Below the pieces are notes generated by a model, which saw nothing but the letters and a program-made list of their open reading frames with translations, was not told the origin of the DNA and ran no database searches. Below are positions 24,505 to 34,349 of a stretch of DNA of 64,000 nt, in pieces. The DNA comes from Parapedobacter tibetensis (GTDB lineage: Bacteria > Bacteroidota > Bacteroidia > Sphingobacteriales > Sphingobacteriaceae). The position numbers and the translations under genes are program-made. The stretch is from assembly GCF_024643205.1 (NCBI RefSeq), contig NZ_JAMKQJ010000002.1:62001-126000 (forward strand), given 5' to 3'. Positions within the stretch are counted from its first letter, which is position 1. Each line of letters starts with the position of its first letter.

Positions 24505-27321
24505 ATGACTACTTTCAATCAATCAGGTCTTAAACAAACCACGAAAGCATGCCTATTGGTTGCTTTATTTTTATCACTCGGTTTATCGGGGTTTTCGCAA
24601 ATTAAGAAACGGGTTCAGGGTACGCTGAATAACCAAAGCGGGGAGGCTATCGTGGGAGCGTCCATCAAACTGATATCTGACCTCGATTCCGTACAGACAA
24701 GCTCGGGCAGAGGCGGACTTTTTTCCTTCAATAATATAAAGGGCGAACGTTTTGTGCTTACGGTGACCAGCTTGGGGTTTGATACCTTCCGGCAAAACTA
24801 TGCCTTTGAATCAGGCAAAAGCGAATTGATGATGTCCATCAGCCTTAATGAATCAAGCCAGATGCTTGCAGAGGTCTCCATTACCGGGGTGGCGGCCATT
24901 ACCGTAAAGGAAGATACCTTGGAATACCGCACCAAGGATTTGCGCCTGCGTGAGGGTGCTTTGGTAGAGGATGCGCTCAAGAAGCTTGATGGGGTGGAAG
25001 TGGACAAAGATGGCAATGTGACCGCGCAGGGCGAAACGGTGACCCGTGTGCGGATTAATGGCAAGGACTTTTTTGGGGGTGATGTGAAAACGGCTACCAA
25101 AAACCTTCCCGCAGAAATCATCGAGAAAATTCAGATTGTGGATGACTATGGAGACATGGCCAATATCACTGGTAACCGTACGGGGGATCCGGAAAGGATT
25201 TTAAACATCGAGATTGCACCGAGCCGAAATAATGGAGATTTTGGAAATTATCGGGTAGGCGGTGGAACGGAGGAACGGTACCAATTGACAGGAATGTACA
25301 GCATGTTTAAAGATGGCCTGCAGCTGTCTGCGCTGGGCAATCTCAATAATACGAATGCCTCGCTATTTGACTTCAACATCCGTGGTGGTGGCGCACGCAG
25401 AGGCCGCGGTGGAGGGGGAAGCTTCGGCCGCGGGTTTGGCGGCGGCTGGGGCGGGAGCAACGGGCTCACTAACACCGGCTCCATTGGATTTAATTACCGA
25501 CAGGATGTGAATGACAAACTCACCATGTACGGCAATTATAGCTATGGGCACAATGATAATACGACATTGAGCAACACCTATGATTTTCAGGATTTCAGGG
25601 ATACCGTGCTGATCAAAAATGGAAATACTAATAATGGGTCAATCGGAAACGACCACCGATTTGACTACAACATCGAGTACAAGCCCAATGACAAAGATTA
25701 CATCAAGATTTCTCCGACGTTCAGTCTCCGAAGTGGCAATAGTAATAATGTGATTTTCAGGGATAATATATTGAACGAAAATTTGATTAATGAGGAGACC
25801 AATCTCAATAGCGACAAATCCTATTCCCCTAATTTCGGTGGCAGTGGGTTGTATAATCGAAGACTGAATGATCGGGGACGTAATGTGTTCGTCAATTTTT
25901 CCCTAAACTCTTCAAGTACCGACCAAGACCAGGAAAATATACGGGATGCGCTATTGTATGCAACCGCGGAGGAGGCTGAAGAGATTTATCAACGGTCGAT
26001 CGTAGATCTGCGGAATAAAAACCTCAATGGGGGGGCCTCGTTGTCGTATATTGAACCACTGGGGAAAAACAGCAATTTGGAAGTCAATTATGATTATAAC
26101 TTCGCGACTTATGATAATTCCAGAACGAACAATGCATATGACGCTGACGGAGGGTTGATCAATGATCCAAGCCTGACGTTCAGCCGTGATCTCGACTACA
26201 CATTTTCCACGCATCGGGCAGGATTGACCTACCGCTACCGCACCGATAAATTGAACTATTCCATAGGTGCAAGTGCCCAGCCCAACCTGTTGCGCGGAGA
26301 AGCCAATGTGGATGGTGTCATCATTCCGATAAGCCGTAATGGATTTAACTTTGTGCCGGTAGCACGGGTGGAATATAAGTTTTCACGCTCCAAATCGCTG
26401 AATTTGAATTATAGCGGGCGCGCAAACGAACCGAGTTTCTCGCAACTGCAACCTTTTACGGATGCAACTAACCAAGCGGCACCCGTGACGGGCAACCCAA
26501 ACTTGAACGCTGAGTTTTCGCATGAAGTCCGGTTGAATTACCGCAACTTCAATGTCAGTGGAGGCAATTCAATATTCGCCTCGCTTTCGGGTACGATGAC
26601 GGAAGACCGTATCGTGACCAACCGCACTCAATACGTGGATTCCATTGGTGTCGTGCAGGCCACGGAATACCTCAATGCCGATGGCTTTTACAACGTGCGT
26701 GGATTCTTCAACTTTTCAAAGCCATTTTCCGATAGGAAATATGTGGTTTCTTTATCAGGATTTTCATCGTACAATAATAATGTATCCTATACAAGTTCCA
26801 TTGAAAACATCGCTCGCAATCTGGTGCTTTCACCCGGCCTTAACTTGCAATACAATCCCAAAGAAACCATCGAGATCACGCCAGGGGTAAGGTACACCTA
26901 TAATACAACGACCAATACTGTTTCGTCCCGCACGAATAGTGACGTGTCTACCTGGGCACTGACCTTGAATAGTATAATCAACATTACACCCACGTGGGTA
27001 TGGGGTGGCGACTTTGCCAAAACCAGCAATACTGGCTATACCAGCGGCGTAGATGCCAACCCAGTAATCATTAATACATACATCGAAAAGCAGTTTTTCA
27101 AGGGGCGCAATGGGGCTATACGCTTCCAAGCCTATGACCTGCTCAATGAGCAAATCAATGTGTCGCGTAACGTCACCGAAAATGGGTATTTAGATAGCCG
27201 CAGCAATCGGTTAGCCCGCTACTTCATGCTTACGCTGTCTTATCGTTTCTCCAACTTTGCCGGTGGAAGCATGGGCATGGACGGCCCTGGAGGCCCGGGT
27301 GGATATCGGCGTGGTGGATGA
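24505..27321 (+). CDS. Outer-membrane beta-barrel protein, TonB-receptor-like
   Basis: A 938-residue outer-membrane protein with a signal peptide ending about GFSQ. Next come a carboxypeptidase-regulatory-like beta domain (about 32-120), a plug-like region (ALKKLDGVEVDKDGNV, VRINGKDFFGG, IEKIQIVDDYGDMA; about 150-235) and a long beta-barrel (about 240-930). An unusual Gly/Arg-rich insert (RRGRGGGGSFGRGFGGGW) lies about residues 298-315, and the end is again Gly-rich (GGPGGYRRGG). It lacks the SusC signature, so a nutrient substrate cannot be inferred. It is probably in an operon with the preceding CBM9-like gene. Confidence 0.82.
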   Translation: MTTFNQSGLKQTTKACLLVALFLSLGLSGFSQIKKRVQGTLNNQSGEAIVGASIKLISDLDSVQTSSGRGGLFSFNNIKGERFVLTVTSLGFDTFRQNYAFESGKSELMMSISLNESSQMLAEVSITGVAAITVKEDTLEYRTKDLRLREGALVEDALKKLDGVEVDKDGNVTAQGETVTRVRINGKDFFGGDVKTATKNLPAEIIEKIQIVDDYGDMANITGNRTGDPERILNIEIAPSRNNGDFGNYRVGGGTEERYQLTGMYSMFKDGLQLSALGNLNNTNASLFDFNIRGGGARRGRGGGGSFGRGFGGGWGGSNGLTNTGSIGFNYRQDVNDKLTMYGNYSYGHNDNTTLSNTYDFQDFRDTVLIKNGNTNNGSIGNDHRFDYNIEYKPNDKDYIKISPTFSLRSGNSNNVIFRDNILNENLINEETNLNSDKSYSPNFGGSGLYNRRLNDRGRNVFVNFSLNSSSTDQDQENIRDALLYATAEEAEEIYQRSIVDLRNKNLNGGASLSYIEPLGKNSNLEVNYDYNFATYDNSRTNNAYDADGGLINDPSLTFSRDLDYTFSTHRAGLTYRYRTDKLNYSIGASAQPNLLRGEANVDGVIIPISRNGFNFVPVARVEYKFSRSKSLNLNYSGRANEPSFSQLQPFTDATNQAAPVTGNPNLNAEFSHEVRLNYRNFNVSGGNSIFASLSGTMTEDRIVTNRTQYVDSIGVVQATEYLNADGFYNVRGFFNFSKPFSDRKYVVSLSGFSSYNNNVSYTSSIENIARNLVLSPGLNLQYNPKETIEITPGVRYTYNTTTNTVSSRTNSDVSTWALTLNSIINITPTWVWGGDFAKTSNTGYTSGVDANPVIINTYIEKQFFKGRNGAIRFQAYDLLNEQINVSRNVTENGYLDSRSNRLARYFMLTLSYRFSNFAGGSMGMDGPGGPGGYRRGG

Positions 27322-27350
27322 TTCTAAATAGCCCATTAAGTTTGAAGTTC

Positions 27351-27387
27351 AAACCTAACAGGTTTCAAAAACCTGTTAGGTTTTTTT
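27351..27387 (+). terminator. Intrinsic terminator of the outer-membrane protein gene
   Basis: AAACCTAACAGGTTT (27351-27365) and its exact complement AAACCTGTTAGGTTT (27369-27383) around a 3-base loop, followed by T's. It resembles the AAACCTCATAGGTTT family in its ends but has a different centre and a tight loop. Confidence 0.85.
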
Positions 27388-27403
27388 GCTATCTTGCGCG
27401 GCT

Positions 27404-28630
27404 ATGGAATATGGGCTTGTTCATCTACCTAATGGCATCAGGATAGTTCTGCATCCCGTTGCTTCATCGGTGTCTCATGCATGCATGATTATCAATGCTG
27501 GTGCTAGAGACGAGCAGGAGGGTCGCTATGGGTTAGCACATTTCATCGAGCATTTGTTGTTCAAGCAAACCGAAAAGCGGAGTACTAACCAGATTCTGAA
27601 TCGCCTCGAATCCGTTGGAGGCGACTTGAATGCCTATACTACCAAGGAATATACCTGCATTCATGCCTCTTTCCTATCACCTTATTTAGCGCGAGCCCTG
27701 GATTTGTTCGAGGATTTGTTTTTTCATTCCGTTTTTCCAGCGCATGAAATGGAAAAGGAAAAGGGCGTAATTATGGATGAGATGGCGTCATATCTAGATA
27801 GCCCCGAAGAATCTATCATGGATGATTTTGAAGATCAAGTGTTTGAAGGGCATGGCTTGGGGCATAATATCCTAGGGACAGCCGCAGATTTGCAAGCCTT
27901 GTCCAAAACGGACATTGTCGATTTCATCCAACAAAACTACAACACCCATGAGATTGTCATCGGGATCAGTGGAAAATATTCCTTGAAGAAAGTTCGGGTC
28001 ATGGCCGAAAAAATCTTAGGCTGGATACCTGATCATCATACACCTAGAAGAAGGCTGGTGCCTACGGAAATAAAACCGCAACGATTGACCCACCATAAAC
28101 CCATCAACCAAACACATCATGTAATGGGGGCCAAGGCGTATAGCATCCATGATGAAAATAAGACCGGATTATTGCTGCTTAATAACCTGCTTGGGGGAAT
28201 GGGGATGAGTTCACGACTCAATTTGGTTGTGCGTGAAAAACACGGCATAGCGTACACCGTGGAGTCTAACTACACCCCCTACTCGGATACCGGGCTTTTC
28301 CATATTTACTTTGGTACAGATGAGGAAAAAATGGATAGGGCACTGAAACTTGTGCACCGAGAGCTGAAAAAATTGCGTGAGCAGAAGCTTGGCGTATTGC
28401 AATTGTATCAGGCCAAGCAGAAGTTTATCGGCCAAATCGCATTAGGTGAAGAAAACCGCCTTAACCTTATTATCACGCTGGCCAAGAGCTTGCTGGATTA
28501 TAACGAAGTACAAACCTTGGAAGAGGTCTTTGCCAAGATCAGCGCTGTTGAAGGGAGTCTCCTACTTCAGATTGCCAACGAGATCTTTGACGACAACAAT
28601 CTTTCGTCACTGAGCTTCATGCCGGAATAA
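27404..28630 (+). CDS. M16 family zinc metallopeptidase
   Basis: A 408-residue insulinase/processing-peptidase family protein. The inverted zinc motif HFIEH lies at residues 46-50, and the third ligand E126 is in GVIMDE, with the usual spacing after the motif. A downstream inactive-like second domain begins about residue 210. No signal peptide is present, so it is probably cytoplasmic. The frame opens at a TTG at 27386, inside the terminator tail, so ATG 27404 is chosen. A -7-like TATCTTG (27390-27396) just before it suggests a very short leader. Single gene. Confidence 0.92.
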   Translation: MEYGLVHLPNGIRIVLHPVASSVSHACMIINAGARDEQEGRYGLAHFIEHLLFKQTEKRSTNQILNRLESVGGDLNAYTTKEYTCIHASFLSPYLARALDLFEDLFFHSVFPAHEMEKEKGVIMDEMASYLDSPEESIMDDFEDQVFEGHGLGHNILGTAADLQALSKTDIVDFIQQNYNTHEIVIGISGKYSLKKVRVMAEKILGWIPDHHTPRRRLVPTEIKPQRLTHHKPINQTHHVMGAKAYSIHDENKTGLLLLNNLLGGMGMSSRLNLVVREKHGIAYTVESNYTPYSDTGLFHIYFGTDEEKMDRALKLVHRELKKLREQKLGVLQLYQAKQKFIGQIALGEENRLNLIITLAKSLLDYNEVQTLEEVFAKISAVEGSLLLQIANEIFDDNNLSSLSFMPE

Positions 28631-28780
28631 TATGTATTGAATGAGACGTTATTTACGCAATACCTATTATGACCATTTGGATTCACCGAAAAGTCGGGTG
28701 TGTCTTTTAATAATTTAATAACCTACCTTCTTTGGTTTTAAGGCGTAAATACACGAAATTCGTCCAGTTAGCCTTAATTT

Positions 28781-29332
28781 ATGTCTGAATATAAGGAGTA
28801 TACGGATATTCAACTGGTCACTTTACTCAAAGTGCGCAATGAAGAGGCGTTTGCGGAAATTTTTGACCGGTATTGGGGTATTTTATACATCCATGCGCAA
28901 CGGATGCTTCAAGACGAAATGTCCGCCAAAGACGTTGTTCAAGAGGTTTTTATCGGCTTGTGGAAGAAATCAGCCATCCTGAATGTCCATGATAATCTTT
29001 CTTCCTATCTGTTTGTCGCTGTGCGGAATAAGGTGCTAAACCTAATTCGGGATAATAAAGTCAGGACAGATTATACGGGCTTGTTTGCTATGTATATCGA
29101 AGAATATGCGCATGAGACCCTCGATCAGCTGTATGAAAAGGAACTGTTGGAAGTCATCGAGGAAGTGGTCCAGTCGCTTCCCGAAAGGATGCGGCAGGTA
29201 TTTGAGTTGAGCCGGAAAGAATACTTGAGCCATCGGCAGATCGCTGAGCGGCTTCATATTTCCGAAAAAACGGTAAAAAGGCAGGTTAGTAATGCGTTGC
29301 AGGTTCTCCGTGCACAGCTGCTCGACAAATAG
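28781..29332 (+). CDS. ECF-type RNA polymerase sigma factor
   Basis: A 183-residue sigma-70 factor of the Bacteroidota ECF group. Region 2 (about 20-90: FAEIFDRYWGILY, AKDVVQEVFIGLWKK) and region 4 (about 125-180: LPERMRQVFELSR, RQIAERLHISEKTVKRQV) are clear, with no anti-sigma fusion. It is encoded just before a FecR-type anti-sigma gene and SusC/SusD genes, the usual cell-surface signalling layout, so it probably transcribes that locus when the receptor is occupied. Confidence 0.95.
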   Translation: MSEYKEYTDIQLVTLLKVRNEEAFAEIFDRYWGILYIHAQRMLQDEMSAKDVVQEVFIGLWKKSAILNVHDNLSSYLFVAVRNKVLNLIRDNKVRTDYTGLFAMYIEEYAHETLDQLYEKELLEVIEEVVQSLPERMRQVFELSRKEYLSHRQIAERLHISEKTVKRQVSNALQVLRAQLLDK

Positions 29333-29397
29333 CTATCCACGCTCTACCATCCACCGTTAAAAATCTCCCTTAAATTAACTAATATAAAAAGACGATT

Positions 29398-29417
29398 GGT
29401 GCTACATCCATAGCGCC
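29398..29417 (+). other. Small hairpin between sigma and FecR genes
   Basis: GGTGCTA and TAGCGCC pair over 7 positions (one G-T) around a CATCCA loop, 40 bases before the FecR start. No T run follows, so it is more likely a processing or stability element than a terminator. Confidence 0.35.
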
Positions 29418-29457
29418 CCAGCCGTGTCATATCACTAAGAGCATTAACCATGAGGTG

Positions 29458-30618
29458 ATGAACGACCAGGAAAGAGCTAAGGAATTAATTGATAAATACC
29501 TTCGAAACGCGTGTACAGAGGAGGAAAGGGCGCTCGTAGAGCGGTTTTATCTGGATCAGTTCAGGAACCAGTTGCTGCCAACGGATGCGCCGTCCGACCG
29601 GCTCAAGGTTTCCCTTTGGGAACAGGTCTCGGAGGCCACAGCGGGCAAAAAGAGGAAACCGAAACCCTTGATTTGGCGATGGCCACGAGTGGCGGCAGCG
29701 GCGGCACTCGTGTTTCTGGCCGGATCGACACTGTATTTTTATGTGGGCCATATAAAACCGGAGGTGCAGGAAGATTGGATCGCAGGGGATGTAGGCCCCG
29801 GTGGAAACAAGGCCACCCTTGTTCTTGCCGATGGCCGCCAGATTGAACTGAGCGAGCATCAAGAAGGGGTTATTTTCCATCGCAACGAAGTGACTTACGA
29901 TGATAATACCGCTGTTGCCGTGCTTCCATCGGGAGAAGGGGTGTTGCCGTCCGATCTTTATACCCTAAGCACACCGCGGGGCGGGCAGTACCGGTTGACC
30001 TTGCCCGACGGGACTGGTGTATGGCTGAATGCCGCTTCCTCCATTACGTACCCCGCCGCCTTTGGGGAAGGCGAACGCCGGGTGGAGCTGACTGGTGAAG
30101 CGTATTTTGAAGTGACCCACGACACGGCACAGCCTTTTATCGTGGAAACAGCAGGTCAGCAAGTGGAGGTTTTGGGTACACATTTCAATATCAATGCGTA
30201 TCCGGACGAGGAGGTTAGCAAAACAACCCTGCTGGAAGGAGCGGTGCGAGTCTCCCTCTCCGAATCCCAGGTTTCGCGCCAGCTAGAACCCGGTCAACAG
30301 GCGAATATACAGCATGAGGTCATCCAGGTGGAGGACGTCGTTGACCCCGCTGACGCTATCGCTTGGAAAGAGGGCAAGTTTGCCTTTGACGAGGAATCGC
30401 TGGAAAGCATCCTGAAAAGGGTAGCCCGCTGGTATAATGTTGAAGTGGAGTATAAAGCCCCTCAAGCCAAGAATATTAGGTTTGGGGGCACCATGTCGCG
30501 GTTCGATAACATGTCAAAAGTACTCTCGAAGCTGGAGATTACTGGTGACGTTCAGTTTGAGATGATTCAGGGGAAAACGTCTAGGATTCTTGTGCGTATG
30601 AAATCAGATAAACGGTAA
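29458..30618 (+). CDS. FecR family anti-sigma factor
   Basis: A 386-residue inner-membrane protein. The N-terminal cytoplasmic part (about 1-70) would bind the sigma factor. A single membrane helix follows (about 74-93), then the periplasmic FecR domain (YTLSTPRGGQYRLTLPDGT, then WLNAASSITYPAAF) and a C-terminal STN-like DUF4974 region (KEGKFAFDEESLESILKRVA). It relays occupancy of the receptor to the sigma factor. The frame opens one codon earlier at a GTG (29455), but ATG 29458 is preferred. It follows the sigma gene by 125 bases. Confidence 0.94.
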   Translation: MNDQERAKELIDKYLRNACTEEERALVERFYLDQFRNQLLPTDAPSDRLKVSLWEQVSEATAGKKRKPKPLIWRWPRVAAAAALVFLAGSTLYFYVGHIKPEVQEDWIAGDVGPGGNKATLVLADGRQIELSEHQEGVIFHRNEVTYDDNTAVAVLPSGEGVLPSDLYTLSTPRGGQYRLTLPDGTGVWLNAASSITYPAAFGEGERRVELTGEAYFEVTHDTAQPFIVETAGQQVEVLGTHFNINAYPDEEVSKTTLLEGAVRVSLSESQVSRQLEPGQQANIQHEVIQVEDVVDPADAIAWKEGKFAFDEESLESILKRVARWYNVEVEYKAPQAKNIRFGGTMSRFDNMSKVLSKLEITGDVQFEMIQGKTSRILVRMKSDKR

Positions 30619-30714
30619 TAATTAATTAACTAATTAACGGAATAATTTAAATCATAATCATGTCATGAAATACGAACAACCACCTTAAACCCGCCGGTCG
30701 GAAGCAATCAAAAA

Positions 30715-30771
30715 GGATCCCGGAAGTAATCCGGAATCCCTTAGCTCTGCCATGGTAGCCCACAATGTGGG
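30715..30771 (+). other. Two hairpins in the FecR-SusC intergenic leader
   Basis: GGATCCCGG (30715-30723) pairs with CCGGAATCC (30731-30739) with one internal mismatch, and CCCAC (30759-30763) pairs with GTGGG (30767-30771). Both lie in the 239-base gap before susC. Neither has a T run. They may stabilise the abundant susC transcript or separate its level from fecR. Confidence 0.4.
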
Positions 30772-30857
30772 TAGGAATAATTAATGAATATTAACTAATC
30801 TCGGTGGTGTATCAGCGCTGGAAACAAAGGGACACCGCCAAACGAGCAGATAAACAA

Positions 30858-33800
30858 ATGTATAAAATTTATACGGATAAATTTTCATGCCCACATTCGG
30901 CCAACCATCCGGTCCTAAAAAAGATAATCATGTGGATGAACCTGACAACGATTTTGCTTACGATATCGATGATCCAGGTAAGCGCTGCCAGTTATGGACA
31001 GCGTGTCACCTATTCAGCGGATAAGGTCACCTTGAAAAAAATGTTCAGGGAGATTACCCGGCAGACGGGCTATGATGTGGTATATGCCATGGATAAGCTG
31101 GACAACAGTCAATCCGTCCGGGTTGATTTTAATGATGCGCCGCTGGAGGAGGTATTGACGTATTGCCTACAGGAACAGGTGCTGACGTACACCATTGAAG
31201 ACAAAACCATTCTGATTAAAAATAAGGATGGTGTTCCCACGCAACAAAATGGAAATCTATTTTCTGAACGTCATAACAAGGAAGCGCAAGTTACGGTCAA
31301 GGGCCGTGTCATAGACGAAACAGGCACTTCTTTGGCGGGAGCGACGGTACGTGTGAAGGAAACCGGAAGGGCTACTTCAGCGGATACGGAGGGAAACTTT
31401 ACGATTAACGCGGAGAGCGACCAGATCCTGGAAGTATCCCTCATCGGCTACCTGACGGAAGAAGTCCCCATCCGAGGACGCACCCAAATCGTCGTCCGGT
31501 TGAGGGAGGGCATTACCGATATGGACGAAGTGGTCGTGGTGGGCTACGGGACACAGAAAAAGATCAACCTTACCGGTGCTGTCTCAGAAATTCAGGGAAG
31601 TGTACTGGATAACCGACCGGTGGCAGCGGCGAGTACCGGACTTCAGGGTTTACTTCCGGGCGTCACCATCACCTCCTCGTCTGGGCAGCCGGGCAGTCCG
31701 AATACGAGTATCCTGATAAGGGGAGTGAGTACCATCAACAGTCAGACCGAACCGCTAATTCTGATCGACGGCGTAGCGGGTGGGGATATCAATCTGATCA
31801 ATCCAAGCGACATTGAGCGGGTGACCGTGTTGAAGGACGCCGCGTCGTCGGCCATTTATGGTGCCAGGGCCGCGAACGGGGTTATTCTGATCACCACCAA
31901 AAAGGGCAAAAGTGAAGGTAAGACCGCACTAAACTACTCCGGCTATTTTGGCGTTCAAACCCCGATATCGATGCCTGAATTGGTGAATGGACGGGAATAC
32001 ATGATGCTCGAAAATGAAGCCCGTAGTGCCCGGGGGGTGGCCATCCCGTATTCGGATGAGGCATTTGCGAGATACGACTCCGGGGATTTCCCTAATGACT
32101 ACGCAAACACGGATTGGGTAGACGAGACCTTCAAGGCTTATTCAACACAACAGGGCCATAATTTCGATGTCAATGGTGGCGCTGGACAAACGTCGTATTA
32201 CATGTCTTATGGACTCCTTGATCAGACTGGGCTGGTAGTGGGTGATCCGTACGCTTCTACACGGCACAATGTACGGCTACGGTTAAATACAGCCATCTCC
32301 GACCGTCTTCGGCTGGATGGGAACCTGAGTTTCATTGATTATTCTAGGCAAGACGCTGGAGGTTCCGGGACAGGCGGAGTCTTTCGTTTGGTGCAGCGGA
32401 TCTCTCCGCTGCTCCCCGTTTGGTGGCAGGTACCCACGGATGGCGGTGGTTGGGAGGATTCACCCTATTGGTCGTATGGATCGGTGGGCAATCCGGTACG
32501 TGTGGCCCATGAATCGGGATATACCAAGAACTCTTCAAGAACATTCAACGGTAATTTCAATGCAACGCTCGACCTGATCGACGGCATGTATGCCAACGCA
32601 CAATACGCTTACAATTATTACGCCAGTAGTGTGAAAGACTGGAGCCCGACGATGCCTCGATTCTCGGCCAATGGTACGCCCCATGCTGCAAATGATAACG
32701 CGGTGAATACCATAGCTGAAACGCAACGAAGCATCTTGACCCAAACGTTTGTGAGCACCTTGAATTACGAAAAGCAACTGGCAAAGCATGAGCTGAAACT
32801 CCTGGGTGGATTCTCTCAGGAATGGGCATATCAGCCGCTGCTTTCGGCGTCCCGTCAGAACGTGTTGCTAGAAGGTGTGGAAGAAATCAATGCGGGAACC
32901 GAAAATGTGGTCAATAGTGGCATGGCCGATCACTGGGCCCTACGCTCTTATTTTGGTCGACTGAATTATAGTTTTGACAATAAATACTTATTCGAAGCGA
33001 ATGTGCGGTATGATGGGACATCCCGATTTGCCAAGGCAAACAGATGGGGGCTATTTCCTTCTTTTTCTGCAGGATGGAATTTTTCGCAAGAAAACTTCAT
33101 GGCGTTCTCCAAGTCGGTGCTGAGCTTCGGAAAGCTGAGGGCTTCCTGGGGCGAGCTCGGAAATCAAAACATCAGCAACACCTATTATCCTTACTTGACC
33201 GAAATTGTGCATCAGGCTAGGGCTTATCCGATTGGCAATCGTGAAAACGTAGGCTTCATACAGAATGCGTTGGCCAATGAAAACATTCAGTGGGAGAGCA
33301 TCAGAATGCTCAACCTCGGGATAGACCTCCGGCTATTCCGCGACCGGCTGGACCTATCATTCGATTGGTTTGAAAAAAACAACATGAATGCGTTGCTCAG
33401 ACCAATCTACCCAACGGTCATTGGCATCACCACCGCCGCTAACCTTCCCTTTGAGAACATCGGTTCCATCGAAAATAGGGGCTGGGAGCTGAGCGTTGGC
33501 TGGCAAGACCAGGTAGGCGCCATCCGCTATGGGTTGACAGCTAATGTATGGGATGCCAAGAACAAGATTACCGATTTAGGAAATAGTGTTCCTTCGTTGG
33601 GAAATAATATCAGACGTGTTGGCGATCCTATTAATGGCTATTACGGCTATTTGACCAATGGCTTGGCCCAAATTGCCGATTTCGGCGCATACAACGATGT
33701 GACCGGGCGGTATACAAACCCTAATTTTGCCTTAATCAGCGCCTATGGTGATGTCATTCAGCCGGGAGACATCATTTACCGTGACGTTAGCGGACCCGAC

Positions 33801-34331
33801 GGTATAGCCGACGGGATCATCGATAATTACGACAAGGTGGTTTTTGGGGATCCGTACCCTCGGTATTCGTATTCGCTACGGACATTCTTGGAATGGAACA
33901 ATTTCGATCTTGCGCTCTATTTCCAAGGGGTGGGAAAGGTGAACGGCTATTTAAGTGAAGAAGCCCGTCATGCCTTTACCAATGACTATTCCATTCCCAA
34001 AACGGCTCACATGGATCGCTGGACACCAGACAACGTTGGGGCTTCCTATCCCCGGATGTACTACCAGCCGAACCACAACATCGTCTTTTCGGATTATTGG
34101 CTCGAAAATGCTTCTTATCTCCGGCTAAAGAATGTACAGGTAGGATATAGGCTTCCGGTACGCTTCGCGGAGAAGGTTGGAGCGAACCGGTTGAAAGTAT
34201 ACCTGTCTGCCGAAAACCTGTTTACGATCACGAACTATTTCGGTGGCTTCGACCCGGAAGTGAGGGAAACGTCTGGGGATGCTTATCCTCAAATGAAGAC
34301 ATTTGTATTCGGAGTTCAGGTCGGTTTTTAA
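30858..34331 (+). CDS. SusC/RagA family TonB-linked outer-membrane receptor with STN domain
   Basis: A 1157-residue receptor. A long basic N-terminus precedes the signal helix (about residues 27-45: MNLTTILLTISMIQVSAA). An STN signalling domain follows (about 50-105), then a carboxypeptidase-regulatory-like domain (about 128-210), the SusC box DEVVVVGYGTQKK, the plug (GLLPGVTITSSSGQPGS, IRGVSTINSQTEPLILIDG) and the barrel to the end. The STN domain fits signalling through the FecR/sigma pair upstream. It imports a substrate captured by SusD using TonB energy. The frame opens at GTG 30804; ATG 30858 is preferred. Substrate unknown. Confidence 0.95.
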   Translation: MYKIYTDKFSCPHSANHPVLKKIIMWMNLTTILLTISMIQVSAASYGQRVTYSADKVTLKKMFREITRQTGYDVVYAMDKLDNSQSVRVDFNDAPLEEVLTYCLQEQVLTYTIEDKTILIKNKDGVPTQQNGNLFSERHNKEAQVTVKGRVIDETGTSLAGATVRVKETGRATSADTEGNFTINAESDQILEVSLIGYLTEEVPIRGRTQIVVRLREGITDMDEVVVVGYGTQKKINLTGAVSEIQGSVLDNRPVAAASTGLQGLLPGVTITSSSGQPGSPNTSILIRGVSTINSQTEPLILIDGVAGGDINLINPSDIERVTVLKDAASSAIYGARAANGVILITTKKGKSEGKTALNYSGYFGVQTPISMPELVNGREYMMLENEARSARGVAIPYSDEAFARYDSGDFPNDYANTDWVDETFKAYSTQQGHNFDVNGGAGQTSYYMSYGLLDQTGLVVGDPYASTRHNVRLRLNTAISDRLRLDGNLSFIDYSRQDAGGSGTGGVFRLVQRISPLLPVWWQVPTDGGGWEDSPYWSYGSVGNPVRVAHESGYTKNSSRTFNGNFNATLDLIDGMYANAQYAYNYYASSVKDWSPTMPRFSANGTPHAANDNAVNTIAETQRSILTQTFVSTLNYEKQLAKHELKLLGGFSQEWAYQPLLSASRQNVLLEGVEEINAGTENVVNSGMADHWALRSYFGRLNYSFDNKYLFEANVRYDGTSRFAKANRWGLFPSFSAGWNFSQENFMAFSKSVLSFGKLRASWGELGNQNISNTYYPYLTEIVHQARAYPIGNRENVGFIQNALANENIQWESIRMLNLGIDLRLFRDRLDLSFDWFEKNNMNALLRPIYPTVIGITTAANLPFENIGSIENRGWELSVGWQDQVGAIRYGLTANVWDAKNKITDLGNSVPSLGNNIRRVGDPINGYYGYLTNGLAQIADFGAYNDVTGRYTNPNFALISAYGDVIQPGDIIYRDVSGPDGIADGIIDNYDKVVFGDPYPRYSYSLRTFLEWNNFDLALYFQGVGKVNGYLSEEARHAFTNDYSIPKTAHMDRWTPDNVGASYPRMYYQPNHNIVFSDYWLENASYLRLKNVQVGYRLPVRFAEKVGANRLKVYLSAENLFTITNYFGGFDPEVRETSGDAYPQMKTFVFGVQVGF

Positions 34332-34349
34332 CATTTAAATCTCATAACA

